A stretch of 64,000 bases of DNA from positions 186,001 to 250,000 of the forward strand of contig NZ_MTLG01000075.1 in NCBI RefSeq assembly GCF_002192695.1. Direction: 5' to 3'. The translations under genes and the position numbers were made by a program. Below are positions 31,327-40,651 of this stretch, piece by piece. The notes under the pieces were generated by a model. The model saw nothing but the letters and a program-made list of their open reading frames with translations. It was not told the DNA's origin and did no database searches. Each line of letters starts with the position of its first letter. Position 1 is the first letter of the stretch. The stretch comes from Achromobacter xylosoxidans. Lineage in GTDB: Bacteria > Pseudomonadota > Gammaproteobacteria > Burkholderiales > Burkholderiaceae_B.

Positions 31327-33882
31327 CTATTGCCTGGCGCTAGGCATGAACCAGCGGTAGTAGGCATTGTCGCCGTCATCGCGGGCCAGCTTGTTCATTT
31401 CCCGGCCCCAGGTTTCGCGGTCGCCCACGTAGGCCGCCAGTGACGCCCGGTAGAACGTGTCCAGCCGCGCCCGTTCCAGCTGCATGTCGGCGCGCAGCGC
31501 CTCGGACGCGCCTGCCAGCGGCGGCTCGCTGCGCAGGGCCAGCAGCGCGGGCAGCGTCCGCACCACCTCGCGCGGCCGCACCCAGGTCGCATACTCGATG
31601 CCGGGCCGGTCGTCGGTGACGGGCGGCGTATCGCCGGCAAAACGCGCCAGTCCGTCGCGGTCGGTCACCCAGGTGGCGAGCAAGGCCGCGGCCGAAGGCA
31701 CGCCCACGGCTTTCAGGGCGGCGGCGGTATCGGGCTGGCCGTAGCGCGCCTGGATGCGGGCCGCGTCCAGCGGCAGCGGCTGCAGCGAGCCCAGCAGCAG
31801 CATTTCGTGCAGCTCGCTGGTCCAGAGCTGGGCATGCGGAAACACCTGAATGAAGCTCGCGATCAGGGCGCGGGTGTCGTCCTCGTTCTGCGTCGGCAGC
31901 GGCAGCCATTGCGCCACGATGCCTTGCGGCGCCAGCCGGCTGGCGGCCAGTTGGTAGAAGTCGCGCGAATACAGATTGACCACGCCTGCGGCCGAAGGCG
32001 GCGGCGGTTCCAGCGTGATCAGGTCCCAGCGTTCCGCGCTGGCCTGCAGTTCGCGGCGGCCGTCGCGCAGGCGCTTGTCCAGGCCCGGATCGGTGGCGGC
32101 CTGGAAGGTGCCCTGGAAATGGGGCGCGGCGCGCAGCACGGCGGGCAGCAGCTCGGCCACCGCGCGCTTTTCCAGGCCGCGGTATTGCGACAGAGCCCCT
32201 GCCGTGATGCCGGTGCCATAGCCCACGACCAGCGCGGACCTGGGTTCGCCCGCGTGCACGATCAAGGGCAGCAGCGCCTGCAGCCGCATATAGCGCAGCG
32301 AAGGCATGGCGTCGCCCGAATTCGACACGCCCTGGATGTAGAGTCGGTGGAAACGGTTGCCGTTGCCGGCGCGCTCGACCACGGCCACCGTGCCGCCATG
32401 GCTTTCTTCATAGAAGACCAGGCCCGCGCCGCTGGCGCCCGGCAGCAGCCGCGCAAACTGGTCCGCCGGCAGCATGGCGACCACGGCCAGCGTGGCCAGA
32501 CCCGCGATGCCGGTGGCCCAGCCAGTGGCGGCGCGGCCATCGGAGCGTCCGCGCCAGGCCGCCACGGCGCCCACCGCGGCGGCAATGGCCGCCAGCACGC
32601 CCAGGGTGCGCACCAGGCCCAGCGCGGGCAGCAGCAGGAACCCGGTCAGCAAGGTGCCCGCGATGCCGCCCAGCGTGTTGCAGGCGAGCACGGCGCCGGC
32701 TTCGCGGCCCACGCGCTGCTCTCCCACCACGATGCGCAGCACCGCGGGAAACGCCGCGCCCAGCAGCAGCGTGGGCGCCAGCACCAGGCTGGCCGCCGCC
32801 ACCGCGAAACGCGCACACATGCCGGCAAAGCCGCTGCCCGTCCATTGGTAGACCGCCGCTTCCGCCCGGGTCTGCGCCACGACCAGCCACTGGCCCAGCA
32901 ACGCCACTTCCAGCACCGCGATCAGGCCCGCGCCCGCGATCAGGAAGCCGAACACCGTCCAGGGATTGCGCACGCGGCGCGCCCAGCGCGCGTACAGCGC
33001 CGCACCGATGGCAAGGCCTGCCAGATAGGTGGCCAGTACGATGGCGAAGGCGAAAGCGCGCGTGCTCATGAAGGGCACGATCATCTGCGACCAGATCACT
33101 TCGTAGCCCAGCGCCACGGCGCCGGCCACCGCGTACAGTGCCACGGCCAGGCGCGCCTCGCCCGACAGGGGCGTGCCCGCGGCTTGCGGGCTGGCGGCGG
33201 GCGCGGCGCTGTCGCCCGCCCTGCGGTCCAGCATCCAGGCGCCGGCCGCCGCCAGCAGATTCAGCGAGGCCGCGGCAAGCGCCGCGCCCTGCACGCCGAA
33301 GCGCGGAATCAGGAAAAAAGCAGGCAGTAACGCGCCCAGGATCGCGCCGCAGGTATTGGCGGCGTACATCGCCCCGCCCGCGCGGCTCATGTCCGCGCCC
33401 TGCCGGCTCACGGCGCGCAGCAGCACCGGCAAGGTGCCGCCCATCAAGAATGCGGGAATGGCCAGCAGCAGCCCTACCGCCAGCCAGGCCGCCACGCTGC
33501 TATGCGCCTCGACCGCGACGAAGACGGCGGCGCTGCGCGCCAGCAGCCAGGTCACCGCGACGCAGGACAGCGCCACGGCCGCTTCCAGCGCGGCGTAGAA
33601 ACGTACCGGGCGCCGCAAGCGGTCCGCCCGACGGCCCAACAGCCACCCGCCCAGCGCCAGGCCCAGAAAGAATGCGCTGACGGCGCCGGCGATGGCGCTG
33701 ACCTCCACGCCCACCACCAGCGACAACTGCTTGATCCACAGCACCTGGAACACCAGCGCAGCCATGCCGGAAAGGAACAACAGCGCAGCCGGCCGAGCCG
33801 CCGTCAGGGTCCGTTCCTGCACGGATTGTTTTTCCAGATCGCGTCCCTGCATCGCCGCCTCGCTTGCCCCCATGCCCATCAT
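31327..33882 (-). CDS. Fused MFS-like membrane domain and spermidine-synthase-like domain
   Basis: This is an 851-residue protein. The first ~500 residues form about fourteen hydrophobic helices in two blocks, resembling the membrane domain of fused MFS/spermidine synthase proteins. Residues ~540-780 have the spermidine synthase-type Rossmann fold: FHRLYIQGVSNSGDAMPSLRYMRLQALLPLI and ALVVGYGTGITAGAL as the nucleotide loop. The catalytic aspartates of aminopropyltransferases are not evident (WDLITLEPPPPSAAG replaces the DSxDP segment), so polyamine synthesis is doubtful. GGAG lies 4 bp before the ATG. It is the last gene of the sulfatase cluster, 72 bp after the sulfatase. Confidence 0.82.
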   Translation of the reverse strand: MMGMGASEAAMQGRDLEKQSVQERTLTAARPAALLFLSGMAALVFQVLWIKQLSLVVGVEVSAIAGAVSAFFLGLALGGWLLGRRADRLRRPVRFYAALEAAVALSCVAVTWLLARSAAVFVAVEAHSSVAAWLAVGLLLAIPAFLMGGTLPVLLRAVSRQGADMSRAGGAMYAANTCGAILGALLPAFFLIPRFGVQGAALAAASLNLLAAAGAWMLDRRAGDSAAPAASPQAAGTPLSGEARLAVALYAVAGAVALGYEVIWSQMIVPFMSTRAFAFAIVLATYLAGLAIGAALYARWARRVRNPWTVFGFLIAGAGLIAVLEVALLGQWLVVAQTRAEAAVYQWTGSGFAGMCARFAVAAASLVLAPTLLLGAAFPAVLRIVVGEQRVGREAGAVLACNTLGGIAGTLLTGFLLLPALGLVRTLGVLAAIAAAVGAVAAWRGRSDGRAATGWATGIAGLATLAVVAMLPADQFARLLPGASGAGLVFYEESHGGTVAVVERAGNGNRFHRLYIQGVSNSGDAMPSLRYMRLQALLPLIVHAGEPRSALVVGYGTGITAGALSQYRGLEKRAVAELLPAVLRAAPHFQGTFQAATDPGLDKRLRDGRRELQASAERWDLITLEPPPPSAAGVVNLYSRDFYQLAASRLAPQGIVAQWLPLPTQNEDDTRALIASFIQVFPHAQLWTSELHEMLLLGSLQPLPLDAARIQARYGQPDTAAALKAVGVPSAAALLATWVTDRDGLARFAGDTPPVTDDRPGIEYATWVRPREVVRTLPALLALRSEPPLAGASEALRADMQLERARLDTFYRASLAAYVGDRETWGREMNKLARDDGDNAYYRWFMPSARQ

Positions 33883-33954
33883 GCTGCTCCCTCTGCGTTG
33901 CCGGGCGGCGCGACGCGCGCCGCCCGGTCCTGCCCCGGCTTGCGCCGCGGGCGG

Positions 33955-35592
33955 TTACTTCGCCTTCTGCTTGTCAAGCTGCTGGAAGTGTTCTTCCATG
34001 GCCTTGTTGACCTTCTCCTGAACCTGATCCACGCTGAACGTAGCGGGGCGCTGGCTCGGCGGATACTTGAGGAACGTGTCCAGGAACGCGGTGGCCTTCA
34101 TGGTGGCGATGGCGGTCAGATAGGCGTTCTTGGCCAGCCAATCGTTGTACTGGTCCGACGTAATGTCGGCGCGCTCGTACGGGTCCATGCGCAGGTTGAA
34201 GATCTTCGGCAAGCGCAGGCAGACGAACGGGTCCTGCCAGATGTTGAGATTGCCGGGAGCCCGCTGCTCGCAGAACACCGCCTTCCAGTCCCCAAACCTC
34301 GCTCCGACCAGCACGCCGTCGTCGTTGAAGTAGAAGAACTCGTCGCGCGCGCTCTTGTCCTGCTTGCCGGTCAGGTAGCCCAACTGGTCGTAGCCGTCCA
34401 GGTGCACCTTGAACTTGGTGCCGCCGGCCTGCGGCGCCCAGCCGTCCAGCAGCCGTTCCTTGATGGTGGTGTCGCCCGTGGCCGCCATCAGGGTCGGGAA
34501 CCAGTCCATGCCGGACACGATGCCGCGCTTGATTTCCCCCGCGGGAATCTTGCCCGGCCAACGCACCATGGCCGGCACGCGGAACGCGCCTTCCCAGTTG
34601 GAGTCCTTTTCGCTGCGGAACGGCGTGGTGGCGGCGTCCGGCCAGGTGAAGGCATTGGGGCCGTTGTCGGTGGTGTAGACGACGATGGTGTTGTCGGCGA
34701 TGCCCATGTCGTCCAGCTTCTTCAACAGCTTGCCCACGTCCTGGTCATGCTCCCACATGCCATCGGCATAGTCGTTGCCGGGCATGCCGCTCTTGCCCTT
34801 GTGCTCGGGCCGGATGTGCGTGTAGATGTGCATGCGCGTGGTGTTCATCCACACGAAGAACGGCTTGTCGTCCTTGCCGTGCTTGTCGATGTAGTCGATC
34901 GCCGCGCCCACGGTTTCGTCGTCGATGGTCTCCATGCGCTTGGTGGTCAAGGCGCCGGTGTCCTGCACCTTGCCGTCGGCCGTGGCCTTGATCACCCCGC
35001 GTGGCGAGAAGTTCTTGACGTAGGGATCGTTGGGGTCCTTGGGCCAGTACGGGCGCTCGGGTTCCTCTTCGGCGTTCAGGTGGTAGAGGTTGCCGAAGAA
35101 CTCGTCGAAGCCGTGGCGCGTGGGCAGGTACTCGTCCCGGTCGCCCAGGTGGTTCTTGCCGAATTGCGCCGTGGTGTAGCCCTGCGCCTTCAAGGCCTCG
35201 GCGAGGGTGATGTCGCCCTTTTGCAGCCCCACGGTCGCACCGGGCATGCCGACCTTGGACAGGCCGGTGCGCAGCGGCGACTGCCCGGTGATGAAGGACG
35301 AGCGGCCCGCCGTGCAGCTGTTCTCGGCGTAGTAGTCCGTGAACAGGACGCCTTCCTTGGCGATCCGGTCGATGTTCGGCGTGGTGTATCCGACCACGCC
35401 ATGCGCGTAGGCGCTGATATTCGCCTGCCCGATGTCGTCGCCGAAGATCACCAGGATGTTCGGCTTCTTGCCCGATGCCGCCGCCTGGCCCTGATTGGCC
35501 GCCGGCGCCTGGGTCTGCGCCTGCGCGCCTGCCAGTGCCATGAGGCCGGTTGCGGCGAAGAGCGCCGCGCTCAACAGTTTTCTTGCGTTCAT
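33955..35592 (-). CDS. Periplasmic arylsulfatase-type sulfatase
   Basis: This is a 545-residue sulfatase of the alkaline-phosphatase superfamily with a Sec signal peptide ending AGAQA (~25). PNILVIFGDDIG (~44-55) provides metal-binding aspartates. The modification site is C93-T-A-G-R97 in ENSCTAGRSSFITGQ, where the cysteine becomes formylglycine. GKNHLGD and the later VVYTTDNGPN complete the metal site. The third motif position is Ala, not Pro as in the classical CxPxR. AGGAG is 7 bp upstream of the ATG. It lies in the same directional cluster as an exported FGE, its probable activator. The natural sulfate ester is unknown. Confidence 0.92.
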   Translation of the reverse strand: MNARKLLSAALFAATGLMALAGAQAQTQAPAANQGQAAASGKKPNILVIFGDDIGQANISAYAHGVVGYTTPNIDRIAKEGVLFTDYYAENSCTAGRSSFITGQSPLRTGLSKVGMPGATVGLQKGDITLAEALKAQGYTTAQFGKNHLGDRDEYLPTRHGFDEFFGNLYHLNAEEEPERPYWPKDPNDPYVKNFSPRGVIKATADGKVQDTGALTTKRMETIDDETVGAAIDYIDKHGKDDKPFFVWMNTTRMHIYTHIRPEHKGKSGMPGNDYADGMWEHDQDVGKLLKKLDDMGIADNTIVVYTTDNGPNAFTWPDAATTPFRSEKDSNWEGAFRVPAMVRWPGKIPAGEIKRGIVSGMDWFPTLMAATGDTTIKERLLDGWAPQAGGTKFKVHLDGYDQLGYLTGKQDKSARDEFFYFNDDGVLVGARFGDWKAVFCEQRAPGNLNIWQDPFVCLRLPKIFNLRMDPYERADITSDQYNDWLAKNAYLTAIATMKATAFLDTFLKYPPSQRPATFSVDQVQEKVNKAMEEHFQQLDKQKAK

Positions 35593-35638
35593 CGCTTTCT
35601 CCTGACCCTTGCGGGCGGTTCCCAGTCACGTAAACGAA

Positions 35639-36637
35639 TCACTGTGTTTCAAATGCGTATACCCTTCTCCACTCCTTTGCCATGTCTACGATTACCCAAC
35701 CCTTTTGCCGTGCTTCATCCAGCGCGCGGTCCAGCCGGCCGATCTTGGAATCCCGGTCATAGGCCCACTCGCGCCTGGCGTCGGTGTGATGCACCAGGCC
35801 CGCGAAGCGCTTGCCGCTGCCGGCCGCCGTCCACTGCAGCATCTGCAGGTCGCCGTCCGAATTGCCGAAGGCGAAAATGGGCTGGCGGCCGATGAACTTG
35901 TTGATGGCGACGGGCTTGCCCGGCCCGTCGTCGTTGAAGTCGAGCTTGGGCGTGCGCATCAGCACGGGCTTGCCGTCCTGCATCTGGAACTCGGTGACGA
36001 AGGTGGTGCCTATCACCTGCTCCGGCGGGATGCCGTAGACGTTCTGCGCCCAGGCGCGCATGAACTCCACTTCGCCGCCGGACACGATGTAGGTCTTGAA
36101 GCCGTTGCCGCGCAGATAGTCCAGCAGTTCCAGCATGGGCGCATAGATCATGCTGGTGTACGGCTGCTTGAAGCGCGGATGGCGGGCGGTCTTGATCCAT
36201 TGCCTGACCTCCGCGCCGAAAGCCTCGGTGGTCATATTGGTGTGGGTCGCGCCCACGATCTTCAGCAGCCCTTCGGTGCCCGAGGCCGCCAGCGCCTGGC
36301 GGTCGCCCTCGATCGCGGCCTTGTAGGGCTGCTCCTGCGCCCATTCGGGATGCCGGGGCGCCATGGTCTTGACCTGGTCCAGCGCGAAGATCAGCTGGAA
36401 GTACAGGGGCTGCTCGCTCCATAGCGTGCCGTCGTTGTCGAACACGGCGATCCGGTCGGCCGGCGCCACATAGTCCGGTCCGCCCTCCGTCGTGACGGCT
36501 TGCACGAAGCCCAGGATGGCCTGGCGCGAAGGCCCCTCGTTCCAGGACGGCAGCGGCGTCTGCGCGCGGGCCACGCCGGCCAGGAGCAGCAGGAACAGCA
36601 GCGCAAGCCAGCGCCGGGCGAGCAAAGGCATCGTCAT
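35639..36637 (-). CDS. Exported HAD-superfamily phosphatase
   Basis: This is a 332-residue protein with a signal peptide (~1-26, ending GVARA). HAD motif I is V-F-D67-N-D69-G-T-L-W, the motif II region is YIVSGGEVEFMRAW, and motif III/IV is FAFGNSDGDLQML. The helical cap between motifs I and II is long, as in phosphoserine phosphatase-like type C1 enzymes. A periplasmic phosphomonoesterase is likely. AAGGAG lies upstream of the ATG, which overlaps the stop of the BatD-like gene by 4 bp. Its place between the BatD-like and sulfatase genes suggests ester hydrolysis on the same class of substrate. Confidence 0.86.
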   Translation of the reverse strand: MTMPLLARRWLALLFLLLLAGVARAQTPLPSWNEGPSRQAILGFVQAVTTEGGPDYVAPADRIAVFDNDGTLWSEQPLYFQLIFALDQVKTMAPRHPEWAQEQPYKAAIEGDRQALAASGTEGLLKIVGATHTNMTTEAFGAEVRQWIKTARHPRFKQPYTSMIYAPMLELLDYLRGNGFKTYIVSGGEVEFMRAWAQNVYGIPPEQVIGTTFVTEFQMQDGKPVLMRTPKLDFNDDGPGKPVAINKFIGRQPIFAFGNSDGDLQMLQWTAAGSGKRFAGLVHHTDARREWAYDRDSKIGRLDRALDEARQKGWVIVDMAKEWRRVYAFETQ

Positions 36638-38055
36638 GGGAGATCTCCTTGAAGGTCGGCGGAAGCGGCGGCCACCCGTCCGCGTGACGTTGCGGCCGTA
36701 CCGGGATTCAGCGCTGGCAGGTCTTGCGCGCCGCCCGATCGCACCGGCGCGCGCAAGGCGCGGCGCCAAGGCGGGAACATCTCGCGCAATCCGCGCCAGC
36801 CGTGCGCCGCGTCCGGCGCCCTGCCATAGCAGGCTCGCAGCGCATCGTCGGCGGATTGGCGCAGCGCCGGCTCCAGGCCGGCCGTCCCCCGCGCAATCGT
36901 GGCCGCGCCGCAAGCTCGGCGCAGCCATGCGTACAGCGCGTCCATGCGCGGCTGGGGCCGCGCCAGCAAGCGCCGCAAGTTCATCGCCGCATAGGGTTCG
37001 GAGGCGCGCCATTGTTCGCGCCGCGCCCGCAGTCCGGTCCGCAGGCGGGCCAACGTCCGCCGCAGCCAGGGTGCGCCCAACCACCACGCCAGGACTGCCA
37101 GCGCCACGCCCGCAGCCAGCGCCAGCGATCCCCCCGGAATGCGCACCTGCACCTGCCGGCCCATGTCGCGCAGGTCCTGCTCGACCGAGAATGGCGCCTG
37201 GTAGGCGGCGCCGGCCTGCGCCTCGAAGCGCTGCGCGGGCAGCACCACGCGCTCTTCCTTGTTGGTCGCGATGTTCCACCAGCGGATCTCCACCGCGGGC
37301 AACTCAAGGGCGCCGCCACGTTCGATCACGTAGTCCAGCCGGTCCACGCGCTGTCCGCCCAGGAAGCCGCCGCGATCGTCGGAGATCTGCGTCAGCTCGG
37401 GCTCGGACGGGTACAGTTTGAGACCCGGAACAGAGGCCGCGGCGGGCGGCGGGATCAGCATGGCCTGCGCGCCCTGGGCCTGCACGGTGATGACGCGGCT
37501 GACGTGGTCGCCCACGGCGGGAGGCTGGGCCGAATAGCGGATCTGCTGGCTGGCCTGGACCGCGCTGGCCGCCAGCGCGTGTCCTGCCACACCGCCGGGC
37601 GGCCCCGCGGCGCGCACTTCCAGCGGCCGCGTCTGCGCGGCAAGCGGCGCCGTCGCCTGCCCTACCTGCGCGCTGACGTGGATGGCGGGCACGCGCAAGG
37701 CGCCCGCTGCCTGCGGGCTGACCAGGTAGGAGTAGCGCAGTCCGCTGTAGGCGATGCCGCCTATCGTGGCGTGGATGATGGTGGCTTGCCCCGATGGCCC
37801 GGACACCAGCGCTCCCGGAATATCCAGGGCCGGCAGCTGCGGCGGCTGGGTGAACCAGGTCGAGGTCAGCACGTCCACCTGCAGGATGGCGGTGGCGCCC
37901 GCCATCAGCTCGCCCGACGCCGCCATGCGGGCCTCGGCGCGCAGTTGCGGCCCGGCATCGGCGGACTCGGCCCGCGCCATCGCGGCGCACAGGCTCAGCG
38001 GCAGCAAGAGCAGCCACAGGCCCAGGCGGCGCAATGCGGCCAGGCGGCGGGTCAT
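36634..38055 (-). CDS. BatD-like oxygen-tolerance family membrane protein
   Basis: This is a 473-residue protein. A signal peptide ends near AMARA (~29). An extracytoplasmic region of beta-sandwich character (~30-310) has GQATIIHATIGGIAYSGLRYSYL and YVIERGGALELPAVEIRWWN, like the repeated Ig-like parts of BatD. One transmembrane helix (~305-325) precedes a cytoplasmic tail of ~140 residues rich in Arg. BatD proteins accompany BatA/BatB VWA proteins and MoxR ATPases. It overlaps the VWA-TPR gene and the HAD gene by 4 bp at either end, so translation is probably coupled. Confidence 0.75.
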   Translation of the reverse strand: MTRRLAALRRLGLWLLLLPLSLCAAMARAESADAGPQLRAEARMAASGELMAGATAILQVDVLTSTWFTQPPQLPALDIPGALVSGPSGQATIIHATIGGIAYSGLRYSYLVSPQAAGALRVPAIHVSAQVGQATAPLAAQTRPLEVRAAGPPGGVAGHALAASAVQASQQIRYSAQPPAVGDHVSRVITVQAQGAQAMLIPPPAAASVPGLKLYPSEPELTQISDDRGGFLGGQRVDRLDYVIERGGALELPAVEIRWWNIATNKEERVVLPAQRFEAQAGAAYQAPFSVEQDLRDMGRQVQVRIPGGSLALAAGVALAVLAWWLGAPWLRRTLARLRTGLRARREQWRASEPYAAMNLRRLLARPQPRMDALYAWLRRACGAATIARGTAGLEPALRQSADDALRACYGRAPDAAHGWRGLREMFPPWRRALRAPVRSGGAQDLPALNPGTAATSRGRVAAASADLQGDLP

Positions 38056-39647
38056 GGCTGCTTCCCCTGCGCCGGCGCGGACTTGCGCGCATCCTCGATG
38101 GCGAACTTCTGCTTCAGAAAGCCCGCCGGCGACAGGCTCAGGTTACGCAGCCAGACCTCGTCAGAAGCGGCCTGGGGGGCCGCTACCCGCATCATCTTGC
38201 CCGCGCCCTTGTCGCTGTCCATGCGGGTCTCGTCGGGCTTCTCGGAGTCGTCGTCCTGTTGCTCGCTTTCGGCGGCGGCGATCAATCTGGCGACCAGCTC
38301 GCGGTTGTCGCGCGCTTCGGGAAACTCCGGCCGCAGGCGCAGTGCCTGGTCATAGGCCGCCAGCGCCACGTCGTAGCTGCGCAGCCGGACCTGGGTATTG
38401 CCCAGGTAGAAATAGCCTTCCGGCGTATCCAGCTTAGCGAAGGCGGCCAGCGCGGCCTGATAGTCGCCCGCGTCGTAGGCGGCGCGGCCCTTCCAGTAAG
38501 GATCCGCATACAAGGCCGCGGCCTCTGCATAGCGCTTGTGCTCGTAGGCCCAGCGGCCCTGCTGATCGGGGGTGAAAAAGGCGTCGGCCAGCGGGCCCGC
38601 GTCCACCCGGGGCGTATACAGCCCGGCCGTGGCGGCCAGCAGCAGGCATGCCGTCCAGTTGATGTTCCAGCCGCGCCGCAGCGCCAGCAGCGCCAACAGC
38701 GCCAGCGGCCAGCACAGCCAATAGCCCGCGTCCTTCCAGTGCGGCGGCTTGTCCGCGTCCTGGACCTCCTGGAAGTGGCGTTCGGCGTGCAGCGTCACCC
38801 AGTCCAGGTCGTCGTCGTTCAGGGTCAGGCTGCCCAGGGGCGCGCGCGCCGCCTGCGCCAGCTGTTTCAGCGCATCCTCGTCAAAGCCGCCCAGCACCGG
38901 CTTGCCCTGGGCGTCCACGCGTGGCTGGCCGCGCGCGTCGCGCACCACGCCGCCGTCGCGCGTGCCTGCCGCCCACACCAGTATCTGGAAGGAATTGGCG
39001 CGGGCCAGGCGCTCAACCTCGGCCAACTGGCTGGTGTCCGCGCCGTCGGTCACCAGCAGCAGCGTGCCGCCCGCCTGGCCGGATTGCAGCAGACTGGCGG
39101 CCAGGGAAATGGCGGCCGCGGCGTTCTTGCCGGGCGCGCCGATGAGTTCGGTGGACAAGGCCTGCACGAACATGTCCGGCAGCGCGGGATCGTCGGTGGG
39201 TGGCAACACCAGATGGGCCGAGCCCGCGTAGGCGATCAGCCCAGTCTTGGCGCCCGCGCGGCGTTTGAGCAAGTCGCGCAGCTTGCGCTTGGCGGCCTCC
39301 AGCCGGCTTGGCGGCAGATCGGCCGCGTCCATCGACGGCGACAGATCCACCGCGGCGATCAGGGGCGCGAGATTGTCCAGGAAGGCGGGACGGTCCTGTT
39401 GCCAGGTCGGCCCTGCCGCCGCGATGCCGCCCAGCGCCAGCACGGCGGCCAGCAGTTGCACGGGGCGCGGTCCGCGGCTGCCCTGCGTGCGCACGGTCAG
39501 GTAAGGCAGCAGCGCCGGCGCGATGTTGCTGCGCCATCCCGCCCGGCCGTCCTCGCCGCGCCGCCGCCATAGCAGCAAGGCCGCGGCCGCAACGGCCAGC
39601 AGCCACCACGGGCGCAGGAAATGGAAGGCACTCAGGTCGATTTCCAT
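38052..39647 (-). CDS. VWA domain plus TPR protein (BatB/BatC-like fusion)
   Basis: This is a 531-residue protein. Two N-terminal membrane helices (~12-28, ~60-78) precede a von Willebrand A domain (~88-290) with MIDAS D-L-S-P-S and VTDGAD. A third and fourth helix (~315-345) follow, then TPR repeats (~365-450: AYEHKRYAEAAALYADPYWKGRAAYDAGDYQAALAAF, then PEGYFYLGNTQVRLRSYDVALAAYDQALRLRP). The tail is acidic then basic. In Bacteroides and others BatB (VWA) and BatC (TPR) are separate; here they are one chain. It overlaps the upstream VWA gene by 16 bp. Confidence 0.87.
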   Translation of the reverse strand: MEIDLSAFHFLRPWWLLAVAAAALLLWRRRGEDGRAGWRSNIAPALLPYLTVRTQGSRGPRPVQLLAAVLALGGIAAAGPTWQQDRPAFLDNLAPLIAAVDLSPSMDAADLPPSRLEAAKRKLRDLLKRRAGAKTGLIAYAGSAHLVLPPTDDPALPDMFVQALSTELIGAPGKNAAAAISLAASLLQSGQAGGTLLLVTDGADTSQLAEVERLARANSFQILVWAAGTRDGGVVRDARGQPRVDAQGKPVLGGFDEDALKQLAQAARAPLGSLTLNDDDLDWVTLHAERHFQEVQDADKPPHWKDAGYWLCWPLALLALLALRRGWNINWTACLLLAATAGLYTPRVDAGPLADAFFTPDQQGRWAYEHKRYAEAAALYADPYWKGRAAYDAGDYQAALAAFAKLDTPEGYFYLGNTQVRLRSYDVALAAYDQALRLRPEFPEARDNRELVARLIAAAESEQQDDDSEKPDETRMDSDKGAGKMMRVAAPQAASDEVWLRNLSLSPAGFLKQKFAIEDARKSAPAQGKQP

Positions 39648-40651
39648 CCGCCCTCCTCCACGCCGCCATCGCGCAGCCTGGCGCCGCGATGCCAGCCGCG
39701 CAGCGCGGCGGCCAGATGCCAGGCTGCCAGCAGCAATAGCGCCAGGCCCAGCGGCACCCAGAAGAAATCCTGCTTGGGCTGATGCCGCAGTTCACGCACC
39801 TCGTGCGGCGTGATGCGGTCCAGCTCGGCATAGACCTGGCGCAGCGACGCCTGGTCCTGCGCCGGAAAGAAGCGGCCTCCGGTCTTGGCGGCGATCGCGC
39901 GCAAGGCGTCGAAATCGACCTTCTCTTCGCCCTGCGCCTGCGGATCGCCTATGCCCACGGTGTGCACCACGATGTGGCGCGCGGCCGCCATGGCCGAGGC
40001 GCGGCCGGGCGGCACGGCGCTGCCGGTGTCGTTGCCGTCCGTCAGCAGGATCAGGACCTGATCGCGCTCGCCGGCATGCTCGAACTGCTTGATCGCCACG
40101 CCGATCGCGTCGCCGATGGCCGTGTTGGGGCCGGCCATGCGTGTGCTCACCTGGGCAAGCAGCAGCTTGAGCGTGGCATGGTCTTGCGTCAGCGGCGCCT
40201 GCGGATAGGCCGCGCTGCCGAACACGATCAGGCCGAGCCGGTCGTCCTTGCGGCGGTCGATGAAGTCGGCCACCACCGCCTTGACGCCGCTCAGCCGGTC
40301 CTCGCGGCGGCCGTCCGGCGCCACGAAGTCCTCGGTCTCCATGGATTGCGAAATGTCGATGGCCAGCAGCAGGTCGCGCACCGGCTGGCGGTGTTCCAGC
40401 GGCGGCTCGATCCGCTCGGGCCGCGCCAGCGCCAGGATCAGCAGCAGCCAGACCAGCGCGTTCAGGGCCAGCTGCCAACGGTCGCCGCGCACGCCGGGAC
40501 GCTGCGGCGTCTGGCCGGCGCTGCGCGCCACCGATTCGAAGAAGGGAATGCGCACGGCGCTGCGGCGCTGCACGTACGGCGGCAGATAGCGGTACGCCAA
40601 CCACCCCAGAGGCAGCAGCGCCAGCAGCCAGGGATACTCAAGCCGCCACAT
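39632..40651 (-). CDS. VWA domain membrane protein (BatA-like)
   Basis: This is a 339-residue protein starting MWRLEYPWLLALLPLGWLAY. Two N-terminal helices (~6-22, ~60-76) and one C-terminal helix (~305-325) flank a VWA domain (~90-290). The MIDAS residues are D-I-S-Q-S, the threonine of AGPNTAIGDA, and LLTDGND. The aerotolerance BatA proteins have the same layout. VWA proteins bind metal and partner proteins and act with MoxR AAA+ ATPases. Its start overlaps the end of the DUF4381 gene by 14 bp; a longer frame upstream is not needed. Confidence 0.87.
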   Translation of the reverse strand: MWRLEYPWLLALLPLGWLAYRYLPPYVQRRSAVRIPFFESVARSAGQTPQRPGVRGDRWQLALNALVWLLLILALARPERIEPPLEHRQPVRDLLLAIDISQSMETEDFVAPDGRREDRLSGVKAVVADFIDRRKDDRLGLIVFGSAAYPQAPLTQDHATLKLLLAQVSTRMAGPNTAIGDAIGVAIKQFEHAGERDQVLILLTDGNDTGSAVPPGRASAMAAARHIVVHTVGIGDPQAQGEEKVDFDALRAIAAKTGGRFFPAQDQASLRQVYAELDRITPHEVRELRHQPKQDFFWVPLGLALLLLAAWHLAAALRGWHRGARLRDGGVEEGGWKST

